A stretch of DNA of 17,885 nt from positions 1 through 17,885 of the forward strand of contig JBPCXI010000161.1 of assembly GCA_051008895.1 (NCBI GenBank), in the 5' to 3' direction. The notes beneath the pieces are model-generated. The model did not search any database and was not told where the DNA came from. It worked only from the letters and a program-made list of their open reading frames with translations. Each line of letters opens with the position of its first letter. The first letter of the stretch is position 1. The translations under genes and the position numbers were made by a program. This DNA is from SMWD01 sp051008895. GTDB taxonomy: Bacteria > Pseudomonadota > Gammaproteobacteria > Steroidobacterales > GCA-2729495. Shown here one piece after another: positions 1 to 7,695 of this stretch.

Positions 1-916
1 CCTCAGAATCCGCAGGCGCGTCCGGTTCGGCTGACTCGGCCGACTCGGCTGCCTCGGCGGCGGCGGCCTCTTCTGCCGCTGCCGTCGCTCGTTTTGCGCT
101 CGGATCGGCTTTGATGACTGCGCTGGCCGCCCCGCGAGCCTTGCGGGCACTGCCGCGCTTTGGCTTCTGTTCGGCTGGCCGCCCTTCCGCGTCGAGCTCG
201 ACGAATTCGTCCTCGCCGATCGGCAGCGCGGGCAGCGACTCCTTGCCGAGCAGAACCGCATCGGCGATACCGGTCGCATAAAGCTGCGCCGCCCGCATGG
301 CATCGTCATTGCCAGGAATGACGTAATCGACATCATCCGGGGCACAATTGGTATCGACGACACCCACGACCGGCACCCCGAGGATCCTGGCTTCGTGTAC
401 CGCAATCTTCTCGTGGCCGACGTCGATGACGAAGACCGCGTCCGGCAGTGAGCCCATGTCCTTGATCCCGCCGAGCGTGCGCTCGAGCTTGGCCTTCTCG
501 CGGTTCAGGCCGAGAACTTCCTTCTTGGTCAGTCGCTCGAAGGTGCCGTCGCTGTCCATCTCCTCGATTTCATCGAGGCGCTTGATCGACTGCTTGATCG
601 TCTTGAAATTCGTCAGCATGCCGCCCAGCCAGCGATGGCTGACGAACGGCATTCCGCAGCGCTCCGCCTGCGCGCGCACAGCGGCACCGGCCGAACGCTT
701 GGTGCCGACGAACAGAATCTTGCCGCGATTGGCGACCAGGGATTCGACAAACCGGCACGCGTCGCGAAACAGCGGCACGGTTTGCTCAAGATTAATAATG
801 TGAATATTGTTGCGGGCGCCAAAAATATAGGGCGCCATTTTCGGATTCCAGTACCGGGTCTGGTGGCCAAAATGCACACCAGCCTCCAGCATGTTCCGCA
901 TGCTGATATCTGTCAT
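1..916 (-). CDS. rpsB: 30S ribosomal protein S2 (3' end beyond window)
   Basis: Ribosomal protein S2 of the small subunit, needed for binding of S1 and for initiation. The protein starts MTDISMRNMLEAGVHFGHQT and continues with the family's RYWNPKMAPYIFGARN and INLEQT blocks, then GTKRSA, HRWLGGMLTNFKT and GVVDTNCAPDDVDYVIPGND. The ATG at 916-914 is preceded by CGGAG six bases upstream. At least 305 codons are read without a stop before the window edge, against about 241 residues in E. coli. The extra part is a Lys/Arg-rich segment (PKRGSARKARG) followed by an Ala/Glu/Ser-rich tail (AEEAAAAEAAESAESAEPDA). The gene is divergent from map as in E. coli; tsf would be expected next, outside the window. 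Identity is certain; the true C-terminus is not visible. Confidence 0.97.
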   Translation of the reverse strand, partial: MTDISMRNMLEAGVHFGHQTRYWNPKMAPYIFGARNNIHIINLEQTVPLFRDACRFVESLVANRGKILFVGTKRSAGAAVRAQAERCGMPFVSHRWLGGMLTNFKTIKQSIKRLDEIEEMDSDGTFERLTKKEVLGLNREKAKLERTLGGIKDMGSLPDAVFVIDVGHEKIAVHEARILGVPVVGVVDTNCAPDDVDYVIPGNDDAMRAAQLYATGIADAVLLGKESLPALPIGEDEFVELDAEGRPAEQKPKRGSARKARGAASAVIKADPSAKRATAAAEEAAAAEAAESAESAEPDAPADSE

Positions 917-922
917 GTCGAG

Positions 923-979
923 CTCCGTCGGGTTAAGCCTCCATGTACCCCATCCGACAACCGGAATTGTGAGTTCCGG
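923..979 (-). promoter_or_regulatory. Structured rpsB mRNA leader (candidate S2 autoregulatory site)
   Basis: Read on the minus strand, a hairpin CCGGAA-CTCACAA-TTCCGG (979-961) is followed by a second stem, GTCGG at 958-954 pairing with CCGAC at 931-927. The second loop contains GGGGTACATGGAGG. The base of that stem abuts the CGGAG ribosome-binding site (927-923). In gammaproteobacteria the rpsB-tsf leader is known to carry conserved stem-loops through which S2 represses its own translation. The two stems and their place next to the ribosome-binding site are seen directly; assignment to that regulatory family is inference. Confidence 0.6.
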
Positions 980-1035
980 CACCCAGTCGCACGTGTCGGT
1001 ACATGTGTGGATTTCGTTGCCTCGAAGGCGCGCGC

Positions 1036-1064
1036 TTTATACCATACCCATGCCCCGGCAACAA
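1036..1064 (-). promoter_or_regulatory. Probable sigma-70 promoter of rpsB
   Basis: On the minus strand TTGTTG (1064-1059) and TATAAA (1041-1036) are separated by exactly 17 bases. This places transcription start about 110-115 bases upstream of the rpsB ATG, so the mRNA would contain the full structured leader. On the plus strand the same area offers only a weak match for map (TTGCCT at 1017-1022, TACCAT at 1040-1045, 17-base spacing), so a divergent overlapping promoter is possible but unproven. Confidence 0.5.
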
Positions 1065-1118
1065 CGCGCCGCGGCCGCTCCCCGCCCGTGGCTAATACGA
1101 CGACAGCAAGGATCTGTA

Positions 1119-1904
1119 GTGCTGAAACCGCAACACCAGACGATCACGATCAAAACACCTGCAGAGCAGGACCAGATGCGAACCGCCGGCCACCTCGCCG
1201 CGGACGTGCTCGACATGATCGGGGAGCACGTCGCGCCCGGCGTATCGACCGACGAACTTGACAAAATATGTCACGAATACATCGTCGGCGTGCAAGACGC
1301 TATTCCGGCCCCGCTGAACTATCGGGGGTTCCCCAAATCGATCTGCACATCGGTAAACCACGTTGTCTGCCACGGCATTCCGAGTGACAAGCGCCTGAAA
1401 AACGGCGATATCGTCAATATCGACATCACCGTCATCAAGGACGGCATGCACGGCGACACGAGCCGCATGTTCCACGTCGGCAAGCCCAGCGTGAAGGGAC
1501 AGCGCGTCGCCCAGGTTTCGTTTGACGCAATGTGGCAGGGCATCCGGCAGGTGCGCCCGGGGGCCCACCTCGGCGATATCGGGCATGTGATCCAGACGCA
1601 CGTCGAAGCGCAGCGCTGTGCGGTCGTCCGTGAGTACTGCGGCCACGGCATCGGCCGGATATTTCACGAAGACCCGCAGGTTCTGCACTACGGCAAGCCG
1701 GGCACCGGCGTCGAGATCCGCGCAGGGATGACGTTCACGATCGAGCCGATGGTCAATCTCGGCAAGCGGCACGTGCGCCTGCTGCCGGACGGCTGGACCG
1801 TGGTAACGAAGGACCATTCCCTGTCGGCGCAATGGGAGCACACCATTTTGTGCACCGCCGACGGTTTCGAAGTGCTGACGCTCGGAGCCGAGGACCGCAC
1901 CTGA
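1119..1904 (+). CDS. map: Methionine aminopeptidase, type I
   Basis: Removes the initiator methionine from nascent proteins in the cytoplasm, using a two-metal site. The 261-residue product has all five metal ligands of the family: D102 and D113 (NIDITVIKDGMHGDTSRMF), H176 (CGHGIGRIFHEDP), E209 (FTIEPMVN) and E240 (WEHTILCT). The substrate-contacting H85 (VCHGIP) is also present. The reading frame stays open upstream to 891, but the GTG at 1119 is chosen because AAGGA lies six bases before it, the protein then begins like other type I enzymes, and the extra upstream part would overlap the rpsB leader. The stop overlaps the glnD start as ATGA, implying translational coupling. Divergent from rpsB, as in E. 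coli. Confidence 0.96.
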   Translation: MLKPQHQTITIKTPAEQDQMRTAGHLAADVLDMIGEHVAPGVSTDELDKICHEYIVGVQDAIPAPLNYRGFPKSICTSVNHVVCHGIPSDKRLKNGDIVNIDITVIKDGMHGDTSRMFHVGKPSVKGQRVAQVSFDAMWQGIRQVRPGAHLGDIGHVIQTHVEAQRCAVVREYCGHGIGRIFHEDPQVLHYGKPGTGVEIRAGMTFTIEPMVNLGKRHVRLLPDGWTVVTKDHSLSAQWEHTILCTADGFEVLTLGAEDRT

Positions 1905-4672
1905 TGCCGGCGTCCGCGGAACCCGCGACGATCGAAGACACCCTGGCGCAGCCCGTCGACGACCTTCGCCTTGCCGCCCAGGTTATGGACGGCGACCTGG
2001 AGCACGTCGACTGGGATCGGACCGAGGGCCTCGCTGCGGAACCCGGCCTCGACTTCACCGGCCTCCGCCACGTCGTCGCTTGCGGCACCGCGGCACTGAC
2101 CCGCCGCTTCGTCAACGGGGCGACCGCGGGCGACCTCGTGCGCGACCGGGCACGGCTCGTCGATATCGTCGTGCTGGCCGCCTGGAGACTGAAGGTCGGC
2201 GATCAACTCGCCGCATCAGCACTGATCGCGGTCGGTGGCTACGGGCGCGGCGAACTCCATCCGCACTCGGACGTCGATCTGTTGATTCTGCTCGCGGACG
2301 GTAGCCACGCGGACGCCGAAGAACCGCTGTCGGATTTCCTGACGCTGTTATGGGACGTCGGCCTGGAGATCGGCCACAGCACACGCACCGTCGAGGAATG
2401 CGGCCGCGAAGGCCACGACGACGTAACGGTCGTCACTAACCTGATGGAGTCGCGCCTGCTCATCGGCCCGCAGGCTCTGTTCGACGACATGCAACGCAGA
2501 ATCGCGCCGGACAGCATCTGGTCGGCACGCAGCTTCTTCGAGGCCAAGCTGCGAGAACAGCAGGCACGGCATGCACGCTATGACGACACGGGTTACAACC
2601 TGGAACCGAACGTCAAGGGCAGTCCGGGCGGCCTGCGCGACATCCAGACTATTGTCTGGGTGACCAAGCGGCATTTCGGCACGGATCGGCTCAATGAGCT
2701 GGTCGAACACGCGTTTCTGACCCCCGGACAGCTGCGCCTGCTGCAACAGGGGCGCGAGTTCCTGTGGCGTATCCGCTTCGCGCTGCACACGCTGACCGGT
2801 CGCCGCGAAGACCGATTGCTGTTCGACTACCAGACCAAGATCGCGACGTTGTTCGGTTACAAGGACGCCTCGTACATGCTCGCGGTGGAACAGCTCATGC
2901 AGCGTTACTACCGCACGGTCATGGACCTTGCCCGGCTGAACGAGATGCTGCTGCAACTGTTCCAGGAAGCGATCCTGATGAATCCGGACGTCGACACGGA
3001 GATGCTGAACCCACGCTTCGGCGTGAAGAACGGCTTCCTTAAGGTCCGATCCGCCGAGGTGTTCGACGAGGAACCGTCGGCGTTGCTCGAGCTATTCGTG
3101 CTGCTGCAGCAGAACCCGGCGATCCGTGGCGTCAGCGCGACGACGATCACAGGGGTGCGCCGCGCGCTGCACCTGATCGACGACGAGTTCAGGCAGGATC
3201 CGCGCAATCACGAATTGTTCCTGACGCTGCTGAGGGCGCCCGAGGGCGTGACTCACGAACTGCGGCGCATGAACCTGTACGGCGTGCTCGGGCGCTACAT
3301 ACCTGCTTTTGGCCGCATCGTCGGCCGAATGCAATACGACTTGTTCCACGCGTATACGGTCGACGCACACACACTGTTCGTCGTCAGCAATCTGCGGCGG
3401 TTCGCGCTGTCGCGATTCGATCACGAGTTTCCGCTCTGCTCGATGCTGATGCAGGAACTCCCGAAGCCGGAGCTTGTCTACCTCGCCGGCCTGTTCCATG
3501 ACATCGCGAAGGGTCGCGGGGGCGACCACTCCGAGCTCGGCGCGGTCGATGCGGAATCGTTTTGTCTCGAACACGGCCTGAGCCGTTACGACGCCCGTCT
3601 CGTCGCCTGGCTCGTGCGCAATCATCTGACGCTGTCATTGACCGCACAGAAGAAAGATATCGGCGACTCTGAAGTGATTCGCGAGTTTGCTGAAGTCGTC
3701 GGCGACGAAGCTCATCTCGACTACCTGTACCTTTTGACCGTCGCCGACGTGCGCGCGACGAATCCGGCACTGTGGAATTCCTGGCGCGAGCAATTGTTCG
3801 AAGGCCTGTACCGGCTCACGAAACAGGGGCTGCGACGAGGCCTCGAAAAGCCGATCGACAAGGACGAACTGGTTCAGCAGCGCCAGCGCGAAGCGCGCCA
3901 GCACCTGCGGCAGGCAGATGTCGACGCGGCGCTGATCGAGTCCACCTGGAAGAATTTCACCGACGAGTACTTCCTGCGCTGCAGACCGGAGGAAATCGCG
4001 TCCCACACGCAGCTGTTTGCCGCCGCCGACGAAGATTCCCAGGTCTTGATTGACATGATGAAGCAGGCGTTCCATGGCGGCACTGCAATATTCGTGTTCA
4101 CGCCGCAGGAATATCACACGTTTGCCGTCGCCACCGCGGTGCTTGACGAGCTGGGGCTGAATATCGCCGACGCGCGGATCGTTGCCTTGCACCACAACTG
4201 GAGCCTGGCAACGTTCGTCGTGCTGGAGCAGACCGGCGAGACCATCATCGATCACGCCCGGCTGGACGAAATCCGCCGTCGCCTGACCGTCTCTCTGGCG
4301 ACCGCAGTTCAGGAACCGGTGGCAATTACTCGCAGGGCGCCGCGCCAGGTCCGCATGTTTGCGACGGAAACCCACGTCGCATTCGCCGAAGACGAGGCGA
4401 ACGGCCGCACGATTATGGAACTGACGGCGGGCGACCGCCCCGGCCTGCTGAGCGAAGTCGGCCAGGTGCTGCGCGACCTGCACATCGTTATTCAGACGGC
4501 CAAGGTTCTGACCGTCGGCGAACGCGCGGAAGATGTCTTCTACGTAACGAATGCCGATGGCGCCGCACTAACCTCCTCGCAACGCGACGAATTGCGCCGC
4601 GCGTTGATCGATGCGCTCGCGGATTCCGGCGCCGCGTCGGAATCGACGCGCAGCGGCACGGATAATCTATAA
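1904..4672 (+). CDS. glnD: PII uridylyltransferase / uridylyl-removing enzyme
   Basis: Bifunctional nitrogen sensor: it uridylylates PII proteins (GlnB/GlnK) when glutamine is low and removes UMP when glutamine is high, thereby controlling glutamine synthetase and NtrBC. The 922-residue product has the full family layout. A nucleotidyltransferase domain carries GGYGRGELHPHSDVD at about 111-125, with catalytic D123 and D125. An HD domain carries FHDIAKGRGGDHSE, with H532 and D533. Two C-terminal ACT domains begin near 726 and 836; the second contains LTAGDRPGLLSEVGQVLRD. E. coli GlnD is about 890 residues, so this copy is complete. The ATG at 1904 overlaps the map stop by four bases. The frame is also open upstream inside map, but those codons do not resemble GlnD. 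Confidence 0.97.
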   Translation: MPASAEPATIEDTLAQPVDDLRLAAQVMDGDLEHVDWDRTEGLAAEPGLDFTGLRHVVACGTAALTRRFVNGATAGDLVRDRARLVDIVVLAAWRLKVGDQLAASALIAVGGYGRGELHPHSDVDLLILLADGSHADAEEPLSDFLTLLWDVGLEIGHSTRTVEECGREGHDDVTVVTNLMESRLLIGPQALFDDMQRRIAPDSIWSARSFFEAKLREQQARHARYDDTGYNLEPNVKGSPGGLRDIQTIVWVTKRHFGTDRLNELVEHAFLTPGQLRLLQQGREFLWRIRFALHTLTGRREDRLLFDYQTKIATLFGYKDASYMLAVEQLMQRYYRTVMDLARLNEMLLQLFQEAILMNPDVDTEMLNPRFGVKNGFLKVRSAEVFDEEPSALLELFVLLQQNPAIRGVSATTITGVRRALHLIDDEFRQDPRNHELFLTLLRAPEGVTHELRRMNLYGVLGRYIPAFGRIVGRMQYDLFHAYTVDAHTLFVVSNLRRFALSRFDHEFPLCSMLMQELPKPELVYLAGLFHDIAKGRGGDHSELGAVDAESFCLEHGLSRYDARLVAWLVRNHLTLSLTAQKKDIGDSEVIREFAEVVGDEAHLDYLYLLTVADVRATNPALWNSWREQLFEGLYRLTKQGLRRGLEKPIDKDELVQQRQREARQHLRQADVDAALIESTWKNFTDEYFLRCRPEEIASHTQLFAAADEDSQVLIDMMKQAFHGGTAIFVFTPQEYHTFAVATAVLDELGLNIADARIVALHHNWSLATFVVLEQTGETIIDHARLDEIRRRLTVSLATAVQEPVAITRRAPRQVRMFATETHVAFAEDEANGRTIMELTAGDRPGLLSEVGQVLRDLHIVIQTAKVLTVGERAEDVFYVTNADGAALTSSQRDELRRALIDALADSGAASESTRSGTDNL

Positions 4673-4673
4673 T
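4668..4673 (+). promoter_or_regulatory. Candidate -10 box for dapD
   Basis: A perfect TATAAT overlaps the glnD stop codon, 68 bases before the dapD ATG, in otherwise GC-rich sequence. No good -35 hexamer is seen at 16-18 bases, so an internal promoter separating dapD from map-glnD is possible but weakly supported. Confidence 0.3.
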
Positions 4674-4740
4674 CCCTGTCCCTTCGCCGCGCGGCCATAC
4701 CGCCGTTGCGTCGCGACTCGGCCGACGGAACCCGTGAATC

Positions 4741-5562
4741 ATGGAAAAGCTCAAAAACGTCATCGAAACCGCGTTTGACGAACGCCAGTCCCTGGACCTC
4801 AGCACGCCGGCACCCGCGCTCCGCGATGCAATTATGTCGGCGATAGACCTGCTCGACACCGGCGCTGCTCGAGTTGCGGAAAAGTCAGGTGATGACTGGG
4901 TCGTCAATCAATGGCTCAAGAAGGCGGTGCTACTGTATTTCGGCATCGAACAAAGTCGCAGCATCGAGGGCGGCTTCACCAATTTCTATGACAAGGTGCC
5001 GATGAAGTTCGCGGGCACCACCCAGGCAGAGTTCGAGCAAGCCGGCATTCGCGTTGTGCCACATGCCATTGCCCGCAGGGGCGTCCACATCGCGCGCGAC
5101 GTCGTGCTGATGCCGTCGTACGTCAATATCGGCGCCTATGTCGACAGCGGCACGCTCGTCGATACCTGGGCGACGGTTGGCAGTTGCGCACAGATCGGCA
5201 AGAATGTTCACCTGTCCGGCGGTGTCGGCATCGGCGGCGTACTCGAACCGATCCAGGCCGGCCCGACGATCATCGAGGACGATTGCTTCATCGGCGCGCG
5301 ATCAGAAATTGTCGAGGGCGTTATCGTCGAGCGCGGTGCGGTCGTTTCGATGGGCGTGTACATCGGACAAAGCACGCGCATCTATGACCGGGAAAACGAC
5401 GAGATCCTCTACGGCCGCGTACCGGCCGGATCCGTTGTCGTACCCGGCACACTGCCGTCCAGCAAGGGCGACTGCGGCCTTTACTGTGCCGTGATCGTCA
5501 AGCGCGTGGACGAGAAAACGCGGGCAAAAACCGCACTCAACGATTTACTGAGAACGGAGTAA
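4741..5562 (+). CDS. dapD: 2,3,4,5-tetrahydropyridine-2,6-dicarboxylate N-succinyltransferase
   Basis: Transfers succinyl from succinyl-CoA to tetrahydrodipicolinate, the committed step of the succinylase branch to meso-diaminopimelate and lysine. The 273-residue product matches the usual length of about 274. It has an N-terminal helical domain, the GIEQSRSIEGGFTNFYDKVP block (68-87), and a left-handed beta-helix of hexapeptide repeats at about 105-215 (VLMPSYVNIGAYVD, GSCAQIGKNVHLSGGVGIGG). D141 (VDTW) and E189 (ARSEIVEG) correspond to the residues proposed as catalytic in the family. The ATG follows a weak GGAAC-type ribosome-binding site. It lies 68 bases after glnD, as in E. coli, and in the same block as dapE, which acts two steps later. 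Confidence 0.97.
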   Translation: MEKLKNVIETAFDERQSLDLSTPAPALRDAIMSAIDLLDTGAARVAEKSGDDWVVNQWLKKAVLLYFGIEQSRSIEGGFTNFYDKVPMKFAGTTQAEFEQAGIRVVPHAIARRGVHIARDVVLMPSYVNIGAYVDSGTLVDTWATVGSCAQIGKNVHLSGGVGIGGVLEPIQAGPTIIEDDCFIGARSEIVEGVIVERGAVVSMGVYIGQSTRIYDRENDEILYGRVPAGSVVVPGTLPSSKGDCGLYCAVIVKRVDEKTRAKTALNDLLRTE

Positions 5563-5568
5563 TCGCCC

Positions 5569-5589
5569 CGGGTTTGCCCCAAAAACCCG
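5569..5589 (+). other. Intergenic hairpin between dapD and yffB
   Basis: CGGGTTT (5569-5575) and AAACCCG (5583-5589) form a perfect 7-bp stem with a 7-base loop, seven bases after the dapD stop. No T-run follows, so it is not a canonical intrinsic terminator. It could be an RNA-stability or processing element, or a partial terminator. Confidence 0.4.
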
Positions 5590-5626
5590 AACGTATCGAG
5601 ACCAGAAAAAACAGGGACGCAAAGGC

Positions 5627-5974
5627 ATGACAAAGCTATACGGGATCAGTAGCTGCGGCAGCTGCAAACTAGCCACGAAATGGCTAACGGACAAGGGAAT
5701 TGACTACGATTTCGTCGACGTACGCACGGAAGGCGTCGATGAATCGGTGATCGAGCGCTGGCAGGAGGCGCTCGGCTGGGAGGCACTCGTCAACAAGCGC
5801 AGCATCACGTGGCGCAAGATACCGCAGTTTGACCGGGCCGAACTTGACGCCGGCAAGGTTCGCGATCTGATCATTAATTATCCGACGGTGATGAAGCGGC
5901 CGGTGCTCGATACCGGCGATGCCGTGCTGCTCGGATTCGACAAGTATGCCTATAACGAACTCGGGCTCGCCTGA
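5627..5974 (+). CDS. yffB: Spx/ArsC-family thioredoxin-fold protein (YffB-like)
   Basis: A 115-residue protein of the ArsC/Spx/YffB family (thioredoxin fold). The N-terminus is MTKLYGISSCGSCKLATKWL, with a CxxC pair at C10 and C13. The family signatures SITWRKI and the later PTVMKRPVL follow. Biochemical function is not settled: members are annotated as arsenate reductase-like or Spx/MgsR-like, but no arsenate operon is present, so arsenate reduction should not be assumed. It lies between dapD and dapE, and 19 bases separate its stop from the dapE ATG; E. coli also has yffB directly before dapE, which argues for a link to lysine/diaminopimelate metabolism or co-expression. Possible ribosome-binding sites are AGGGA and AAAGG just upstream of the ATG. 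Family assignment is firm, role unknown. Confidence 0.88.
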   Translation: MTKLYGISSCGSCKLATKWLTDKGIDYDFVDVRTEGVDESVIERWQEALGWEALVNKRSITWRKIPQFDRAELDAGKVRDLIINYPTVMKRPVLDTGDAVLLGFDKYAYNELGLA

Positions 5975-5993
5975 CAATGAACCGCTATTGCTG

Positions 5994-7124
5994 ATGAACG
6001 ATGTTCTCGACCTGACGTTCAATCTCATTCGACGGGCATCCGTAACGCCTGCGGACGAAGGCTGCCAGCAACTGATGGCGGAACGACTGGCCGCGGCCGG
6101 CTTTGCGATCGAACACATGCAGTTTGGCGACGTCGAGAATCTCTGGGCCCGACGCGGCAGCGGCGGCCCGGTGCTCTGTTTCGCCGGCCATACCGACGTC
6201 GTGCCGGCAGGCCCCCTCGACGAGTGGCGCACCGACCCGTTCGAGCCGGAAATCCGTGACGGCATACTGTACGGGCGCGGCGCGGCGGACATGAAGTCGA
6301 GCCTCGCGGCGATGATCGTTGCGACCGAACAATTCGTCGCTGCGCATCCGGATCACCGCGGCTCCATCGCCTATCTGATTACCAGCGACGAGGAAGGTCG
6401 CGCCCGGGACGGCACGAAAAAAGTCATCGAGGCGCTGAGCGAACGGGGTGAAAAAATCGACTGGTGCGTGATCGGAGAACCGTCGTGCAACGATCAGCTC
6501 GGCGACATCATTCGCATCGGACGACGCGGTTCGCTAAGCGGCATGCTCACCGTCAACGGCACGCAGGGTCACGTCGCCTACCCGCAACTCGCCGATAACC
6601 CGATAAAAGCGTTCGCGCCGGTGCTCGCCGAACTGTCCGCCCACGAGTTCGACCGCGGTAACGACTACTTTCCGCCGACCAGCTTCCAGGTCGTACGACT
6701 CGAGAGCGACGGCGGCGCGCCGAACGTGACACCGGGTTCGTTGTTCGCGCGCTTCAACTTCCGCTATTCGACCGTGTGGACGCACGGTGAACTGCAGCGC
6801 TTCGTCGAAGATTTCCTCGACCGCCACGAACTGGACTACTCGCTCGAATGGCATTTGTCCGGCGAGCCATTCCTGACGCCCGTCGCCACGCTCGCCAACG
6901 CCGCAAGCGATGCGGTCGTCGACGTCACCGGCGTAGAACCAGAGCTATCGACTGGCGGCGGCACTTCCGACGGACGTTTCATTGCGCCGAGCGGCGCGCA
7001 CGTCGTGGAATTCGGACCGATCAACCGGACCATCCACAAGGTCAACGAGGAAGTATTGATCAGCGACGTCGATCGGTTACGGCAGGTCTACCTGAAGATC
7101 ATGCAGAATCTTCTGCTCGACTGA
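5994..7124 (+). CDS. dapE: Succinyl-diaminopimelate desuccinylase
   Basis: Zinc-dependent M20-family hydrolase that removes succinate from N-succinyl-L,L-diaminopimelate to give L,L-diaminopimelate for peptidoglycan and lysine. The 376-residue product (E. coli: 375) has the metal ligands H66 (FAGHTDVVP), D99 (GRGAADMKSSL), E134 with catalytic E133 (SDEEG), E162 (GEPS) and H348 (NRTIHKVNEE). The lid/dimerisation domain lies in the middle, around 180-290. The frame is open back to 5919, but that part overlaps yffB. The ATG at 5994 gives MNDVLDLTFNLIRRASVTP, which matches family N-termini; its ribosome-binding site is weak. It is the last gene of the plus-strand block and is followed by the palindrome at 7129-7169. 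Confidence 0.97.
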   Translation: MNDVLDLTFNLIRRASVTPADEGCQQLMAERLAAAGFAIEHMQFGDVENLWARRGSGGPVLCFAGHTDVVPAGPLDEWRTDPFEPEIRDGILYGRGAADMKSSLAAMIVATEQFVAAHPDHRGSIAYLITSDEEGRARDGTKKVIEALSERGEKIDWCVIGEPSCNDQLGDIIRIGRRGSLSGMLTVNGTQGHVAYPQLADNPIKAFAPVLAELSAHEFDRGNDYFPPTSFQVVRLESDGGAPNVTPGSLFARFNFRYSTVWTHGELQRFVEDFLDRHELDYSLEWHLSGEPFLTPVATLANAASDAVVDVTGVEPELSTGGGTSDGRFIAPSGAHVVEFGPINRTIHKVNEEVLISDVDRLRQVYLKIMQNLLLD

Positions 7125-7128
7125 CGGG

Positions 7129-7169
7129 GACACTCTGCTTTTTTTCGCAGCGAAAAAAAGCAGAGTGTC
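7129..7169. repeat. Long perfect palindrome between convergent dapE and dsbB
   Basis: The arms at 7129-7147 (GACACTCTGC, seven T, CG) and 7151-7169 (CG, seven A, GCAGAGTGTC) are perfectly complementary over 19 bp around a 3-base CAG loop. The element fills almost the whole 47-base gap between the dapE and dsbB stop codons. The T-tract lies inside the 5' arm and no T-run follows the hairpin in either direction, so it is not a textbook intrinsic terminator, though it may still stop or stabilise both convergent transcripts. Its start (GGGGACACTCTG) resembles the short palindromes spread by REP-associated tyrosine transposases; that link is inference. Confidence 0.7.
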
Positions 7170-7171
7170 AC

Positions 7172-7666
7172 CTAGCGCCTCGGCCGATTCGCCCAGACAC
7201 CCCAGCAGCCGAGCACCGCGAGCGATATCAACACCCAGGTCGGCATCGTCAGCCCGAGGAATCGCCACGACACCTCGGCGCACTCGCCCGAGCCGGACAA
7301 CACGGCGCTCATCACCTCGGTTAGAGGAAACGCTTCCAGCATGAAACCGAGGTCGGGCCCGCATGCCGGCACCTGGTCTGGCGGCAGGTTCTGCAGCCAG
7401 ACGTGACGGCCCGCGACCCCGACGCCCGCCGCCGCCACGACGAACGTCAGTGCCGCATAAGCCAGTCGGCCGAGACCCGACGGGTTGTGCAGCGCCGCAA
7501 TCAGGAAGACTCCGCCGAGTGCGATCGTCGCGACGCGCTGGAATACGCACAGCGGGCATGGCTCGAGACCGAGCCCGTGCTGAGAATAAAGCGCGTAGCC
7601 CATCATCGCGGCGCAGGCGGCGAAGCCGGCGAAATTGCCGGCACGAGCATTCGTCAGGACCTTCAT
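7172..7666 (-). CDS. dsbB: Disulfide bond formation protein DsbB
   Basis: Inner-membrane quinone reductase that reoxidises periplasmic DsbA and passes electrons to ubiquinone or menaquinone. The 164-residue protein has four hydrophobic segments, at about 12-28, 44-60, 68-86 and 141-157. It has both essential cysteine pairs: C37/C40 (EPCPLCVFQR) in the first periplasmic loop, and C102 and C129 in the second, close to E. coli C41/C44/C104/C130. The quinone-site arginine after CxxC (R44) is present. The ATG at 7666 has only a weak ribosome-binding site. It lies 29 bases downstream of tsaB on the same strand and is probably the last gene of a yoaA-tsaB-dsbB unit. No dsbA is in the window. Confidence 0.94.
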   Translation of the reverse strand: MKVLTNARAGNFAGFAACAAMMGYALYSQHGLGLEPCPLCVFQRVATIALGGVFLIAALHNPSGLGRLAYAALTFVVAAAGVGVAGRHVWLQNLPPDQVPACGPDLGFMLEAFPLTEVMSAVLSGSGECAEVSWRFLGLTMPTWVLISLAVLGCWGVWANRPRR

Positions 7667-7695
7667 CGGCGCCTATTCTAAACGCGTCCGCAACA

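Noticed and set aside
1092..1841. 249-codon open frame on the minus strand opposite map
   Set aside because: Map is certain on the plus strand. The antisense frame has no recognisable domain or ribosome-binding site and is expected from codon bias in GC-rich DNA.
3635..4483. 282-codon open frame on the minus strand opposite glnD
   Set aside because: It lies wholly within the HD-to-ACT part of glnD, and its composition (rich in Arg, Gln, Val) looks like an antisense shadow.
5627..5974. Arsenate reductase (arsC) as the name for the CxxC protein
   Set aside because: No arsR, arsB or acr3 gene nearby, and the dapE neighbourhood fits YffB; only the ArsC/Spx fold is supported.
7129..7169. Ordinary rho-independent terminator of dapE
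   Set aside because: The T-tract is inside the 5' arm and neither strand has a T-run after the stem, so it is listed as a palindromic repeat.
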